Notes: generated by a model not told the origin, from the letters alone. Positions 43,301 to 52,230 are shown, counted from the first letter of the stretch. The stretch: 64,000 nt of DNA from Exiguobacterium qingdaonense (GCF_018617855.1 NZ_JACSKY010000001.1:434001-498000); one strand, 5' to 3'. Translations and numbers: made by a program.

Positions 43301-44074
43301 ATGGAACTTGAACAATGTAATGAGTCGTCCTGTTCGATGGAAGAAACTCCTATTCAAGTAACATATAAACCATTGGAGCTATTCTATTTCATGGACATCT
43401 CGAGTCCTGAAAATTTTCATGTGATGACATTGATTAAAAAACTAGAGATTGAATACGGGCATGTCATCCGTTTTCGAATGGTCTCTACCGTTCCTAGCTG
43501 TGTTGGCGGATGTCAGGAAGAAGTTCGCCTTCTCACCATGATCAAGGCACTAGAATTACAAGGGAAACGCCATGCGATGCGATTTTTACGTCATTTGCAT
43601 GTCAATGATTTGTTTTCAGGTAATCAATCCGACCCGATCGATTTATGGGAAATCGTGCGTTCTTTCGAAGGGTATGGGATTGACTTGAGTGAACTTGAAG
43701 CCGATCTTCAATCGAACCAGCTCTTGAATGCATTAGCGGTCGACCATCAAGTGCTGAAAGATTGGGAGATTGAGTCGTTGCCCGCCCTCACGTTCGTAAC
43801 GCGCGACGAGGCACTGAAAATCGAAGGCGTTTATCCGTATGACGTCTACCAATCGGTCATGACAGAGTTGTTAGGTTACGCACCGAGCCGTTCAACCGAC
43901 TGGGACGTAGCAAAAGTGTTAGCTCGCTATGATGCGTCGACGATCACTGAACTGTCTTATATTCTAGACCTAGACAAAGCTGTGATCGAACGTGAACTGA
44001 AGAAACTCTCCTTGCAACAACGCTGCCGTCCCGTCCCGGGTTGTAGCGGTGAAGCATGGGCTCAAACAAAATAA
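43301..44074 (+). CDS. spxH: ClpXP adaptor SpxH (YjbH) without the usual CxxC
   Basis: 257 residues, DsbA-like. The opening KPLELFYFMDISSPENFHVMTLIKKLEIEYG aligns with the YjbH start, where B. subtilis has a CPEC redox motif; here it reads SPEN, so both cysteines are missing. Other cysteines are Cys6 and Cys11, Cys67/Cys71 in PSCVGGC and a C-terminal CRPVPGC. YjbH/SpxH binds Spx and hands it to ClpXP. Loss of the CxxC argues against a thiol-redox role but not against Spx binding. AGGAGG lies upstream of the ATG. Its target spx is 7.6 kb away in this window. Confidence 0.88.
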   Translation: MELEQCNESSCSMEETPIQVTYKPLELFYFMDISSPENFHVMTLIKKLEIEYGHVIRFRMVSTVPSCVGGCQEEVRLLTMIKALELQGKRHAMRFLRHLHVNDLFSGNQSDPIDLWEIVRSFEGYGIDLSELEADLQSNQLLNALAVDHQVLKDWEIESLPALTFVTRDEALKIEGVYPYDVYQSVMTELLGYAPSRSTDWDVAKVLARYDASTITELSYILDLDKAVIERELKKLSLQQRCRPVPGCSGEAWAQTK

Positions 44075-44075
44075 A

Positions 44076-44110
44076 AAATAACCCCACGGCCGGGGAGCCG
44101 TGGGGTTTTT
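44076..44110. terminator. Bidirectional terminator of spxH and roxS
   Basis: CCCCACGGC / GCCGTGGGG arms, six-base loop, TTTTT on + and TTATTTTTTATTTT on minus. Confidence 0.88.
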
Positions 44111-44215
44111 GACGTCCCAAGCGGGGACAAGAGACGTCGAACCTTGAGGCCCGGGGAAGGCCTACAAGATGGGAGAAAGTTTACGGTCAATAAAGGGGTT
44201 TGTGATTGATTTCAC
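44076..44215 (-). ncRNA. roxS: RoxS/RsaE-type small regulatory RNA
   Basis: About 140 nt between a consensus promoter and the spxH terminator, on the minus strand. The 5' part GTGTGAAATCAATCACA, then ACCCCTTT and TTTCTCCCATC, matches my recollection of S. aureus RsaE and B. subtilis RoxS, and those RNAs lie at the same locus between yjbH and pepF. RoxS/RsaE uses C-rich loops to pair with Shine-Dalgarno regions of TCA-cycle and folate mRNAs under NO or low-oxygen stress. The RNA is longer than the 100-115 nt relatives and carries two more C-rich stretches (TTCCCCGG, TGTCCCCG) in extra stems. Confidence 0.82.
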
Positions 44216-44221
44216 ACTTAT

Positions 44222-44250
44222 AATATACCGAGCCTCACTTCTTTTGACAA
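44222..44250 (-). promoter_or_regulatory. roxS promoter
   Basis: -35 TTGTCA (44245-44250), 17-base spacer, -10 TATATT (44222-44227). Start near 44213-44215, agreeing with the conserved RoxS 5' end. Confidence 0.75.
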
Positions 44251-44255
44251 CTACT

Positions 44256-44273
44256 TTGTGTACATTGTCACAT
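44256..44273. promoter_or_regulatory. Rex-like operator upstream of roxS
   Basis: TTGTGTACATTGTCACAT matches 11 of 14 defined positions of TTGTGAA-N4-TTCACAA. It abuts the roxS -35. Rex control of RoxS/RsaE is known in other Firmicutes. Confidence 0.5.
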
Positions 44274-44278
44274 ATTGT

Positions 44279-46081
44279 TCACGTAAACAATAATGATTCC
44301 ATTTCATCGAGAATCGATTCGAATTGATCGAGCGCCTTAAGAACCGGCTCTTTCGTCGTCATATCCACCCCGGCGGCTTTTAACACCTCGATTGGATAGT
44401 CACTAGAGCCCGCCTTCAAGAAGTTATCGATGTAACGACGAACGGCCGCATCTCCTTCTTCCATGATCTGTTGCGACAAGGCCGCAGATGCTGAGATACC
44501 CGTTGCATATTGATAGACATAGTAGTTGTAATAGAAGTGCGGAATCCGCGCCCACTCATAGGAGATCTCTTCATCGATGACAATCTCGTCACCGAAGTAA
44601 CGCTTGTTCAGCTCCAAGTACGTCTCATTCAAAAATTCCGGAGTAAGCGAGGTCCCGTCTTGGGCCGCCTGATGAATCATATGTTCGAATTCAGCGAACA
44701 TCGTTTGACGGAACAACGTCCCACGGAACGTTTCGAGTTGATTGTTCAACAAGTAGAGACGCTCTTCTTTTGCCGTTCTTGTTTTTAACAAGTGGTCGTT
44801 TAGTAAGGCCTCGTTCGTCGTCGATGCCACCTCTGCCACAAAGATTGAGTAATCACCATACGGATAAGGTTGTGACGTCCGCGTGTAATGACTATGCACC
44901 GAGTGTCCGAACTCGTGCGCGAGCGTAAACAAGTTGTTGACGTTATCCTGCCAGTTCATGAGGATGAACGGTTGTGTATCATAGGCTCCTGACGAATAAG
45001 CTCCGCTACGTTTGCCTCGTGTTTCCCGTACATCAACCCAACGTGAATCGAGACCGTCTTTGACGATTTGGACATACTCTTCGCCAAGCGGTGCCAATCC
45101 ATCGACCATCCACTGCTTCGCTTCCTCATAAGATACTTTCATCTCCACGTCCTTGATGAGCGGCGTATAGAGGTCATACATATGCAACTCGTCGATTCCG
45201 AGCGCACGCTTTCGTAGTGCGACATAGCGATGAAGCAAATCAAGTCGTTCGTTCACCGCCTCGACGAGACCGTCATAGACGGACTCCGGAATCGCATTAT
45301 GATGAAGTGCTGCCTGTCTTGCATTATCAAACTTGCGGACAGAGGCATAGAAGTTGTCCTTTTTCACGCTTCCTGACAATGTGGAGGCGAACGTATTCAA
45401 GTATTGCTTATACGTGCCATACATCGCTTTGAATGCGCCCTCACGGACACTTCGATCACTTGACTCGAGGAACGTGATGTAACGCCCATGCGTCAATTCA
45501 ACCTCTTCCCCTTCTTCATTTTTCACTTTCGGGAACGTCAAATCTGCGTTGTTCAGCATACCGAACGTCGAACCCGATTGTCCGAGCACGTCTCCCGCCT
45601 GAGCCAAAATCGCCTCTTCCATTTCAGTCAACACGTGCGGACGCTCTAATGCCAACTCATCGAACGCGTGACGATACACTTGAAGTGGTTCGTGTTGATC
45701 CATGAAGGCTGTAATTTGTTCTTCTTCGATCGATAGAAGCTCAGGCGTCATGAACGCGAGTTGGGCTGAAATTTGCGAGGCCAGCGAGCCGGCCCGGTCA
45801 TTCAATGCTTGATAATGACTATTTGCCGTATCTTCGTCATAACGCATATGTGCATACGTATAAAGCTTATGTAACTTACGAGAGAGCTCATCCCGAAGTT
45901 GCAACGCTTCGTGTAACGTCTCCGCCGACTCACCGAGTCGCCCTTTGAATCCGACTAAAGCGGGCACTTGCTCCTTCAATGCTTGAAAATCAGTTTCCCA
46001 AGCGTTGTCATCGTTGTAGATCGTCTCTAAGTTCCATGTTTCTTCCACAGGCACTTGTTGTCTAGTCATTACTTCTGACAT
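44279..46081 (-). CDS. pepF: Oligoendopeptidase F
   Basis: 600 residues, the standard M3B length. The zinc motif HEFGH is in LAHEFGHSVHSHYT, with the third ligand in the following FVAEVASTTNEALL. It degrades cytosolic oligopeptides of roughly 7-17 residues and fits with the peptide importers at the right end. Its start overlaps the end of coiA by 13 bases; it is co-transcribed with coiA. RoxS lies just downstream, in the same orientation with its own promoter. Confidence 0.96.
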   Translation of the reverse strand: MSEVMTRQQVPVEETWNLETIYNDDNAWETDFQALKEQVPALVGFKGRLGESAETLHEALQLRDELSRKLHKLYTYAHMRYDEDTANSHYQALNDRAGSLASQISAQLAFMTPELLSIEEEQITAFMDQHEPLQVYRHAFDELALERPHVLTEMEEAILAQAGDVLGQSGSTFGMLNNADLTFPKVKNEEGEEVELTHGRYITFLESSDRSVREGAFKAMYGTYKQYLNTFASTLSGSVKKDNFYASVRKFDNARQAALHHNAIPESVYDGLVEAVNERLDLLHRYVALRKRALGIDELHMYDLYTPLIKDVEMKVSYEEAKQWMVDGLAPLGEEYVQIVKDGLDSRWVDVRETRGKRSGAYSSGAYDTQPFILMNWQDNVNNLFTLAHEFGHSVHSHYTRTSQPYPYGDYSIFVAEVASTTNEALLNDHLLKTRTAKEERLYLLNNQLETFRGTLFRQTMFAEFEHMIHQAAQDGTSLTPEFLNETYLELNKRYFGDEIVIDEEISYEWARIPHFYYNYYVYQYATGISASAALSQQIMEEGDAAVRRYIDNFLKAGSSDYPIEVLKAAGVDMTTKEPVLKALDQFESILDEMESLLFT

Positions 46082-47160
46082 ACGTCCACTCCCTTTTCTG
46101 ATCGGTTTGTCGATTTAAAAATCAATCGCTGAAGTCCTTGAAACAAACGTATATCGTGACATCTCGCTTCCTCATATGTCTTTGGAAGCACCCACATCCT
46201 GACATCAGTCGATAGACGGCAAGCATTCAAGAGTTGTCTCCATTGTACATGAAATGACTTGGAAAAGTCGCTTGTCGGTGTCACACCAAACTGGCGACAT
46301 GTCTTTTCTATACTCCATTCCACCGAATCATTCGGTGACTCGTACCGATTCAAATATAGGACGACCTGAAAATCTATCGGATGGATCCGTATTCCCCAAA
46401 GCGATGTCAGCGGTAAGTAACAAGCTGTAGGTGTCAGACCGGGCAATAAGCCGAGTGGATAGAGGCGATTCAACATCAACCGCCGATTTTGTAATGAGGG
46501 ATAAGTTGGAGACATCCGCTTTCGGCGAATCATCTCTGTCCACTCCATCGCATTAAATCGATAATACGCTTCAAACGGTGAAGTGTTCACAGAAGACGAG
46601 ACTTCCCAGTTCCCTATTCCATATTTGATTGAAATCGGGAAGCCGTTGAAACGTACTAACCGCCCTTCTCTTACGGTCATCAACCGATGTCTGCGGAAAA
46701 GTTCGAGACGCATCCACGGTTGAAAGGATTGATTCATCCTTAAATCTAGACCGCTCGCAAGCCAGACCGTATCGAGTCCCGCTCGTTCGTAATCGATCGT
46801 ACGATCAACATAGTCTTCCGGCTTCAAGGGAGATGCCTGAATCTCGAATACCGTCCGCTTCCCATCGATTGTCGTGACAACGTCTGCCCGGCGTGCACCA
46901 ATCGTCACTTCTTGCTCGACCGGACACCCCCTCTCTTGTAACCACTGACAAATAGCCCATTTGTCTTGATGATGCGAAACCGATTCTGCCCTACCGCACG
47001 TATGGAGATGAGCGAAATGAAGCCTACGTTTTGACCCTTGTTTTACAATCAAGACTTCTTGACAGGTCGGACATTGAAAAGGGGCGAGTTGCTCCGCCTG
47101 CATTCGACTTAATGTAAAAGAATCCACGATTTCGCCTTTCCGATCGATTGCAAATCGCAT
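46069..47160 (-). CDS. coiA: Competence protein CoiA
   Basis: 363 residues from ATG at 47160, six bases after GAGGAGG. A zinc-ribbon-like N-terminus has CPTCQ and a His/Cys patch (HFAHLHTCG), followed by the PD-(D/E)xK nuclease-like core: RRADVVTT, then TVFEIQASPL. CoiA is needed for recombination of incoming DNA in naturally competent Firmicutes. The cysteine and EIQAS residues are intact, so it is probably functional. It overlaps pepF. Confidence 0.92.
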   Translation of the reverse strand: MRFAIDRKGEIVDSFTLSRMQAEQLAPFQCPTCQEVLIVKQGSKRRLHFAHLHTCGRAESVSHHQDKWAICQWLQERGCPVEQEVTIGARRADVVTTIDGKRTVFEIQASPLKPEDYVDRTIDYERAGLDTVWLASGLDLRMNQSFQPWMRLELFRRHRLMTVREGRLVRFNGFPISIKYGIGNWEVSSSVNTSPFEAYYRFNAMEWTEMIRRKRMSPTYPSLQNRRLMLNRLYPLGLLPGLTPTACYLPLTSLWGIRIHPIDFQVVLYLNRYESPNDSVEWSIEKTCRQFGVTPTSDFSKSFHVQWRQLLNACRLSTDVRMWVLPKTYEEARCHDIRLFQGLQRLIFKSTNRSEKGVDVCQK

Positions 47161-47171
47161 CTCGCCCCTCC

Positions 47172-48683
47172 TCATAGTAGTGGTGAAAACATTCTCGCCA
47201 AAGACTCGATCAGCTTGATAAAAAACGAGCGTGTCGAGAACTGTGCTAACTCTAATTCATGAGACCCCTCAAAATCATGATACAGGTCCTGTTTCAGTTG
47301 ATGGACCGAGTTCGTGTTATAAAGGAGCGCATTGACCTCAAAATTCAAATGAAAACTACGAAAATCCATGTTTGCCGTCCCGATTGTCGCCAAACCATCA
47401 TCGACGACAATCACTTTAGAGTGCATGAAACCTTCTTCGTACAAATAGATTTTGACCCCTGCCACGAGCAGTTCCTCAAAATAAGATCGACTCGCATAAA
47501 AAACAATTTTATGGTCAGGATAGCTCGGTAACACAATCCGGACATCGATTCCTGACAGTGATGCAGTCTTCAGTGCGCTCATAATGTCCTCGTCTGGTAT
47601 GAGATAAGGCGAAGAGATGTAAACCGATTTTTTCGCGGCATTGATTAGGGAAAAATAAATCGACTTCATCGTCTCATACGGTTCATCCGGCCCACTCGCC
47701 ACGATTTGTACACCACCACTCGCACTTCGAACCGTTTCAAGTGGCTCTAGATAAAACGGGGTGAACAGACGTTCTCCGGTCATATAATACCAATCTTGCA
47801 AGAAGATCAACTGCAACTCAGATACGCCTTCTCCTCTGACGTACAGATGGGTGTCCCGCCAAAATCCGAACTTGGCGTGCTCACCTAAATACTCATCTCC
47901 GACATTCAATCCGCCTGTAAACGCTTCGGTCCCATCGATGACCACAATCTTTCGGTGGTTCCGATAATTCGTTTTACTCGAGACGAGCGGAAGTACGACC
48001 GGGAAGAACGCCTGTACTTGGACACCTGCTTGTTTCATCTCTTCAAAGAACGAATTGCTCGTATGAATCGACCCGACCGCATCATACATAAATCGAACTT
48101 CGACCCCTGCCTTCGCCTTTTCGATGAGGATTCGCTGAATTTCCCGAGAAATACGATCCTCCCGGAAGATGTAATACTCAAGATGAATGTGACGTGTCGC
48201 CCCTCTCAAGGCAGGCAATAATTTCGAGAATTTCTCTTGACCGTTCGTCAAGATTTGGGTATACGTGTTTGACGAGACCGGCAGCTGATTCAAGGAAGAA
48301 GTGAGATGCATCAATTTTTCGTAATCATCGTGTGCGAACATGAGTGATGGGGATAACGTCATCGCTCTTTGGCGATATGCCAAATACGTCTCTTCATCGA
48401 GCATCGCTTTCTCTTTAAACATACGTTTCCGGCGATAGTTCTGACCAAATACGAAATAAGCAAATAGTCCAATGACGGGAAACCCGATCATGACGATCGC
48501 CCAAATCAAAGTGCGTTGCGGATTGCGGTTCTCTAGCAAAATGACAAGCAAAATGCTGAACGTTGTCAGAAAGACGAGAATCGAGAAGAGCCCAATCACT
48601 TGTGAACTCCAGTAAAACGATAATATCGCAATGAGTCCTGCGAGCAAAATAAGGGAAAAGAGTACTTGTATGCGTCGCAACAT
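47172..48683 (-). CDS. cls: Cardiolipin synthase
   Basis: 503 residues from ATG at 48683, downstream of GAGGT; a longer start at 48710 lacks a ribosome-binding site. Two N-terminal helices, a PLDc_N region, then two intact HKD motifs: NHRKIVVIDG followed by FTGGLNVGDEYLG, and MHSKVIVVDDG followed by IGTANMDFRSF. It condenses two phosphatidylglycerols into cardiolipin. It lies 12 bases upstream of coiA and may be co-transcribed; in B. subtilis cls genes lie elsewhere, so this is a local insertion into the mecA-coiA order. Confidence 0.95.
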   Translation of the reverse strand: MLRRIQVLFSLILLAGLIAILSFYWSSQVIGLFSILVFLTTFSILLVILLENRNPQRTLIWAIVMIGFPVIGLFAYFVFGQNYRRKRMFKEKAMLDEETYLAYRQRAMTLSPSLMFAHDDYEKLMHLTSSLNQLPVSSNTYTQILTNGQEKFSKLLPALRGATRHIHLEYYIFREDRISREIQRILIEKAKAGVEVRFMYDAVGSIHTSNSFFEEMKQAGVQVQAFFPVVLPLVSSKTNYRNHRKIVVIDGTEAFTGGLNVGDEYLGEHAKFGFWRDTHLYVRGEGVSELQLIFLQDWYYMTGERLFTPFYLEPLETVRSASGGVQIVASGPDEPYETMKSIYFSLINAAKKSVYISSPYLIPDEDIMSALKTASLSGIDVRIVLPSYPDHKIVFYASRSYFEELLVAGVKIYLYEEGFMHSKVIVVDDGLATIGTANMDFRSFHLNFEVNALLYNTNSVHQLKQDLYHDFEGSHELELAQFSTRSFFIKLIESLARMFSPLL

Positions 48684-48766
48684 ATTATAAGCTGACCTCG
48701 TTTCTGTCATGTATTATCATTAATTATACATCGTAACGTCATCTTTTTGAGGGGAGAGAATCAATT

Positions 48767-49492
48767 ATGGGGACTTTTCTAATCACCGGTGCAACAAGTG
48801 GAATCGGTCGCGCCGTCGCTTTGCAGTTGACTGAAAATGGGCATCACGTAATCGGCATCGGACGGGACGAGTCACGTGGGGCATCTCTTGAGACCGAATC
48901 AAACGGACGGGCAACCTTTATCCAATGCGATCTCGAGTCAGCTGACGAGATCGACCATCTGTTCGCACACATGAAAGAACAAGGAGTGAAGTTAAACGGC
49001 CTGTTCAACAATGCCGCAACGTTCGGTCGACCGGGTACACCAGAGCGGTTGACGAGCGACGCGTATACCGAGGTGTTCGATGTCAACCTCCATGCACTGA
49101 ACACGGTCACACAACGAGCAATCCCATTCTTTAAAAAAGGAGCGAGCGTCGTCAATAACGCCGCGATCGTCGGGCACGTCAAATTTCCACCGATGCTTGC
49201 ACATTATGCCGCCTCGAAAGCGGCTGTGGTCGCCCTGACCAAAACGTTCGCGCATCGAATGAAAGGAAAAGTTCGATTTAATGCGGTTTGTTTCGGTCCA
49301 GTGGATACACCACTGAGCCATAAGTTGTATGGGGGCGAAACGAAATTTAAAGAGGCCATGACGCATCATTTCCGGGGACATGCCGCCCTACCCGAAGAAG
49401 TGGCTCCGACCGTTGAATTCTTATTGACCGATGCTTCGTCTTACATTAATGGGCAGGCGATCACTGTCGATGGCGGCTATACCCTCTCTTGA
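48767..49492 (+). CDS. Short-chain dehydrogenase/reductase
   Basis: 241 residues. The cofactor motif TGATSGIGRA is at 6-15, NNAA follows, and the catalytic Ser-Tyr-Lys set is VGHVKF...YAASKAA (Tyr and Lys in YAASK). The end INGQAITVDGGYTLS is typical of classical SDR enzymes. The substrate is unknown. GGGGAGAGAATCAATT precedes the ATG. It is divergent from cls. Confidence 0.92.
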   Translation: MGTFLITGATSGIGRAVALQLTENGHHVIGIGRDESRGASLETESNGRATFIQCDLESADEIDHLFAHMKEQGVKLNGLFNNAATFGRPGTPERLTSDAYTEVFDVNLHALNTVTQRAIPFFKKGASVVNNAAIVGHVKFPPMLAHYAASKAAVVALTKTFAHRMKGKVRFNAVCFGPVDTPLSHKLYGGETKFKEAMTHHFRGHAALPEEVAPTVEFLLTDASSYINGQAITVDGGYTLS

Positions 49493-49494
49493 AA

Positions 49495-49528
49495 AGAGAC
49501 CACCTTCTCTTTCGATAAGGTGGTCTCC
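49495..49528 (-). terminator. Intrinsic terminator
   Basis: GAGACCACCTT / AAGGTGGTCTC arms, ten-base loop, TTTT on the minus strand; it ends the DUF2254 gene and may also stop the SDR transcript. Confidence 0.75.
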
Positions 49529-49530
49529 TG

Positions 49531-50763
49531 TCATGCCGTCATTTGTTTTGCCCGATTGATTTTATTCTTTAAGTAAAGTTGTTCTTTGGCGTGAAGACGA
49601 TCCCAATCAATCACGTCTTCAAAATACTCAACCATCTCATTAAATGTGGAGTGCAATGTCTCATGCGCTTGAAGACGAGCCATACGAATCGCCTCGAACA
49701 CGGCCCCCATGACGAAGATATCTTGATTTGCATACGTCTGCATCGGCGATAACGCTTCAAACAGAATCGTGTCAAGTGTCTTTCGTTTCACATGCCAATC
49801 AGATTTCCCGTTCGAATAAAGAAAATCGCCATCAGGCAACTCACATAACTCTCGTAAAATATCTCCGATGTAATGAATGGCGTGAATCGCGGTATTCGGG
49901 TCATTGATTCCTGGAGAAATCCCACGCAATGCGATCTCACTTAGCTTCTCAATCGCAAACGACGGATCCTGCATGGAGGAACGGACCTCTCCGATTTCAA
50001 ATAAATCGACATCCGGGGTGTCCTCACCTTTCCAAAAACCGAGCAAATCCCCTTTTGCGACAAAATCTCCGACGGCCACGACCGACTCGAAATCTGTTTC
50101 ATGGTCACCTTGCTTTTCTCTCAAAAACAATCGAACATATCCCGTCCGTGACGCTCGAGCCGCTTGACCTTCGAACGAATGGACTGACCGCGGTAGGACG
50201 AGATGCACCTCATCTGACTCAATCGCATCTTTTTGCTCGCTAATGACAGAGAGCGCTTCTTTATGTAACGTTGATAAAAGACGCTCGGCCTGAATCGAGA
50301 CACTGATTGTCTGGATGAACTTCACGAATGCCCATATGGAACCTATGACTAAAAACACGCTAATTCCTGACGACAAAACGACGCCCTCGTCAGCCGTACG
50401 GACGAGGAACAAATTTGAAATCCCGTATACGGTCGTCATGATGAAGAGACCGAGTGTGTGCTTAGCCGCTGTATTCGTCATGAAATTATTAATCGTCCGC
50501 GGTGAAAACTGCGACGAGTACGTCGTCAACACGACTAAAATCGTGGAAAAACTAAATGTCATCATCGTCATGAGACTCGTGAACGTCGAAGACAACACAG
50601 ATGCGGCCGAATCTAAGTCCAAATAAATAAACTCAGGAAGTAAATTTTGAAAGAACCCACTAAACATCTGGGTCAATATCGTTAATACAATCCCACCCGT
50701 CCCATACAAAAATGGAACGAACCACGCACTTTCATCGAGTAACAACCGAATTCGCCTCACCAT
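49531..50763 (-). CDS. DUF2254 family membrane protein
   Basis: 410 residues. Four helices in the first 165 residues (about 15-35, 55-85, 105-125 and 133-155) are followed by a soluble domain. The conserved family stretches MTFSFSTILVVLTTYSSQFSPRTI and PSFAIEKLSEIALRGISPGINDPNTAI are both present. DUF2254 proteins are of unknown function, sometimes compared with ion channels. It has its own terminator and lies upstream of neither mecA nor spx on the same transcript. Confidence 0.88.
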   Translation of the reverse strand: MVRRIRLLLDESAWFVPFLYGTGGIVLTILTQMFSGFFQNLLPEFIYLDLDSAASVLSSTFTSLMTMMTFSFSTILVVLTTYSSQFSPRTINNFMTNTAAKHTLGLFIMTTVYGISNLFLVRTADEGVVLSSGISVFLVIGSIWAFVKFIQTISVSIQAERLLSTLHKEALSVISEQKDAIESDEVHLVLPRSVHSFEGQAARASRTGYVRLFLREKQGDHETDFESVVAVGDFVAKGDLLGFWKGEDTPDVDLFEIGEVRSSMQDPSFAIEKLSEIALRGISPGINDPNTAIHAIHYIGDILRELCELPDGDFLYSNGKSDWHVKRKTLDTILFEALSPMQTYANQDIFVMGAVFEAIRMARLQAHETLHSTFNEMVEYFEDVIDWDRLHAKEQLYLKNKINRAKQMTA

Positions 50764-50784
50764 ACCAACACCTCTTCGCCTTCA

Positions 50785-50820
50785 TTTTTTAAAAAATCGC
50801 CTGTCCGATTGAACAGGCGA
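50785..50820 (-). terminator. Intrinsic terminator of mecA
   Basis: TCGCCTGTTC / GGACAGGCGA arms and TTTTTT on the minus strand. Confidence 0.85.
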
Positions 50821-50827
50821 TGTACTA

Positions 50828-51484
50828 TTAGAAATAGTGGCGCACTTTTGCAAAAACGTCGCCAGTGAGAATGACTTTACCATACTCCTCAAGCATCGGT
50901 TGTGTCTGTGTGCTAAATGATAAATATTCTGCTAAGAGACTGAGTGCATTCTCTTCGTTTTCTGGTTCCATTTCTTCTGGGAAATCAATCCACAAGTAAT
51001 AGCGGTCTTGGTAATGGTATAGCGTCAAATCAAGGTCACTGAACGTGTCTCCAGCTCGCTTACTGAGTGAAATGATGGCCTCAAAGTCATCTGTTCCCAT
51101 CGCGAGTGGCGCCCAGGCATCCGATTCCGCTTCTAATTCATCCAATTCGCTTAACTGATCGAGTACTGATTGCTGGTCTCGTGCCTCATCGATTGCCGAA
51201 CGAAGAAGCGAACCTAGTTCAGAATCATCTTCAGTATCCATCACATTTTTCGCGATCGTCACAGTCACTTCTAGACCTTTTTCAAAAGCTTGGACTTGAA
51301 TCCATAGTGGACCATCAAACGAGATGTCTTCACGTTCGTGAGCCTCGTCCATCATCTGCCAGAACAGCTGCTCGCCACGTTCTCGGTTGTACCAAATTTC
51401 ATCACGTGCAAAGCCACGTTTTTCAATATCGACGTATGTGATGAAAAATTTGACGGTATTATCATTGATGCGCTCAATTTTCAC
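50828..51484 (-). CDS. mecA: ClpC adaptor MecA
   Basis: 218 residues, starting with GTG at 51484: AGGGAG lies nine bases upstream and the family begins MKIERINDNTVKFFI. An N-terminal substrate-recognition domain contains RGFARDEIWYNRERGEQLFWQMMDEAH, an acidic linker spans about 85-125, and the C-terminal ClpC-binding domain ends VLTGDVFAKVRHYF-like. MecA targets ComK and ComS to ClpCP and also inhibits Spx-dependent transcription. It is monocistronic, beside spx. Confidence 0.94.
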   Translation of the reverse strand: MKIERINDNTVKFFITYVDIEKRGFARDEIWYNRERGEQLFWQMMDEAHEREDISFDGPLWIQVQAFEKGLEVTVTIAKNVMDTEDDSELGSLLRSAIDEARDQQSVLDQLSELDELEAESDAWAPLAMGTDDFEAIISLSKRAGDTFSDLDLTLYHYQDRYYLWIDFPEEMEPENEENALSLLAEYLSFSTQTQPMLEEYGKVILTGDVFAKVRHYF

Positions 51485-51620
51485 GATTGTCCACTCCCTT
51501 CTCACCTCGCTCCCAATTCACATAAGGAGGAAAGGGGAAATTGTCTTGTTATCTTTGTACCCTTTTTGACATCGTTCAATCTAGATGACGGGTTATATCT
51601 TTATTTTATAGGAAATAGTC

Positions 51621-51654
51621 AATAATAAAAAGCACACTGCTTAAACAGTATGCT
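51621..51654 (-). terminator. Intrinsic terminator of spx
   Basis: AGCATACTGTTTAA / GCAGTGTGCT arms and TTTTTATTATT on the minus strand. Confidence 0.82.
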
Positions 51655-51655
51655 C

Positions 51656-52054
51656 TCATTCATTGACAAGTCGTTGGGCTTCCTGTAATTGGAACGTCCG
51701 GACTTTTCGTGGTAAGAATCGTCTGATCTCATCTTCGTTATACCCGACTTGTAGACGTTTATCATCGATTAAAATCGGTCGACGCAACAACCCAGGGTAT
51801 TCTTGAATCAAGTCATACAGCTGTTGAAGTGATAATGCATCCACGGATACATCGATTTTAGAAAAGACTTTTGAGCGGGTCGAAATGATCTCATCCGTCC
51901 CGTCTTCCGTCATCCGTAAAATTTGTTTAATCTCATTAAGTGAGAGCGGCTCTGAAAATATGTTTCGTTCTGTAAAAGGAATATCGTGCTCTTCAAGCCA
52001 AGCTCGTGCCTTTCGGCAAGATGTACAGCTTGGAGATGTATAAAGTGTGACCAT
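51656..52054 (-). CDS. spx: Global disulfide-stress regulator Spx
   Basis: 132 residues, ArsC-like fold. The redox switch Cys10-Thr-Ser-Cys13 is intact, and [26 protein letters not shown] gives the ArsC/Spx core. Spx binds the alpha C-terminal domain of RNA polymerase and redirects transcription toward thiol homeostasis. Its C-terminus ends LVNE rather than the LAN of B. subtilis Spx that ClpXP recognises, which may alter turnover. The upstream region carries PerR-like and Fur-like boxes. Confidence 0.96.
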   Translation of the reverse strand: MVTLYTSPSCTSCRKARAWLEEHDIPFTERNIFSEPLSLNEIKQILRMTEDGTDEIISTRSKVFSKIDVSVDALSLQQLYDLIQEYPGLLRRPILIDDKRLQVGYNEDEIRRFLPRKVRTFQLQEAQRLVNE

Positions 52055-52131
52055 TTTTCTTCCTCCCTGACCGAGTATGCGTTCATCTTTTTAGTGACTC
52101 TATTTGTATACCCAAAATCGCATCCACTTAA

Positions 52132-52146
52132 TTATAATAATTCTTA
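52132..52146. promoter_or_regulatory. PerR-like box upstream of spx
   Basis: TTATAATAATTCTTA matches TTATAATNATTATAA at 13 of 15 positions, about 80 bases before the spx ATG near the likely -35. PerR controls spx in B. subtilis. Confidence 0.5.
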
Positions 52147-52160
52147 TTTATTGAAACTTC

Positions 52161-52179
52161 AATGATATTCTTTATCATT
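52161..52179. promoter_or_regulatory. Fur-family-like dyad upstream of spx
   Basis: AATGATA-TTCTT-TATCATT has perfect seven-base arms; its core matches TGATAATNATTATCA at 13 of 15. It could bind Fur, PerR or Zur. Confidence 0.45.
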
Positions 52180-52183
52180 CGGA

Positions 52184-52219
52184 TAAGAAAACAAGGCGCA
52201 TCCGTCGAATGCGACCTTG
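52184..52219 (-). terminator. Intrinsic terminator of the 52231 unit
   Basis: CAAGGTCGCAT / ATGCGCCTTG arms (one bulge) and TTTTCTT on the minus strand. Confidence 0.7.
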
Positions 52220-52230
52220 AATGACCTAAC

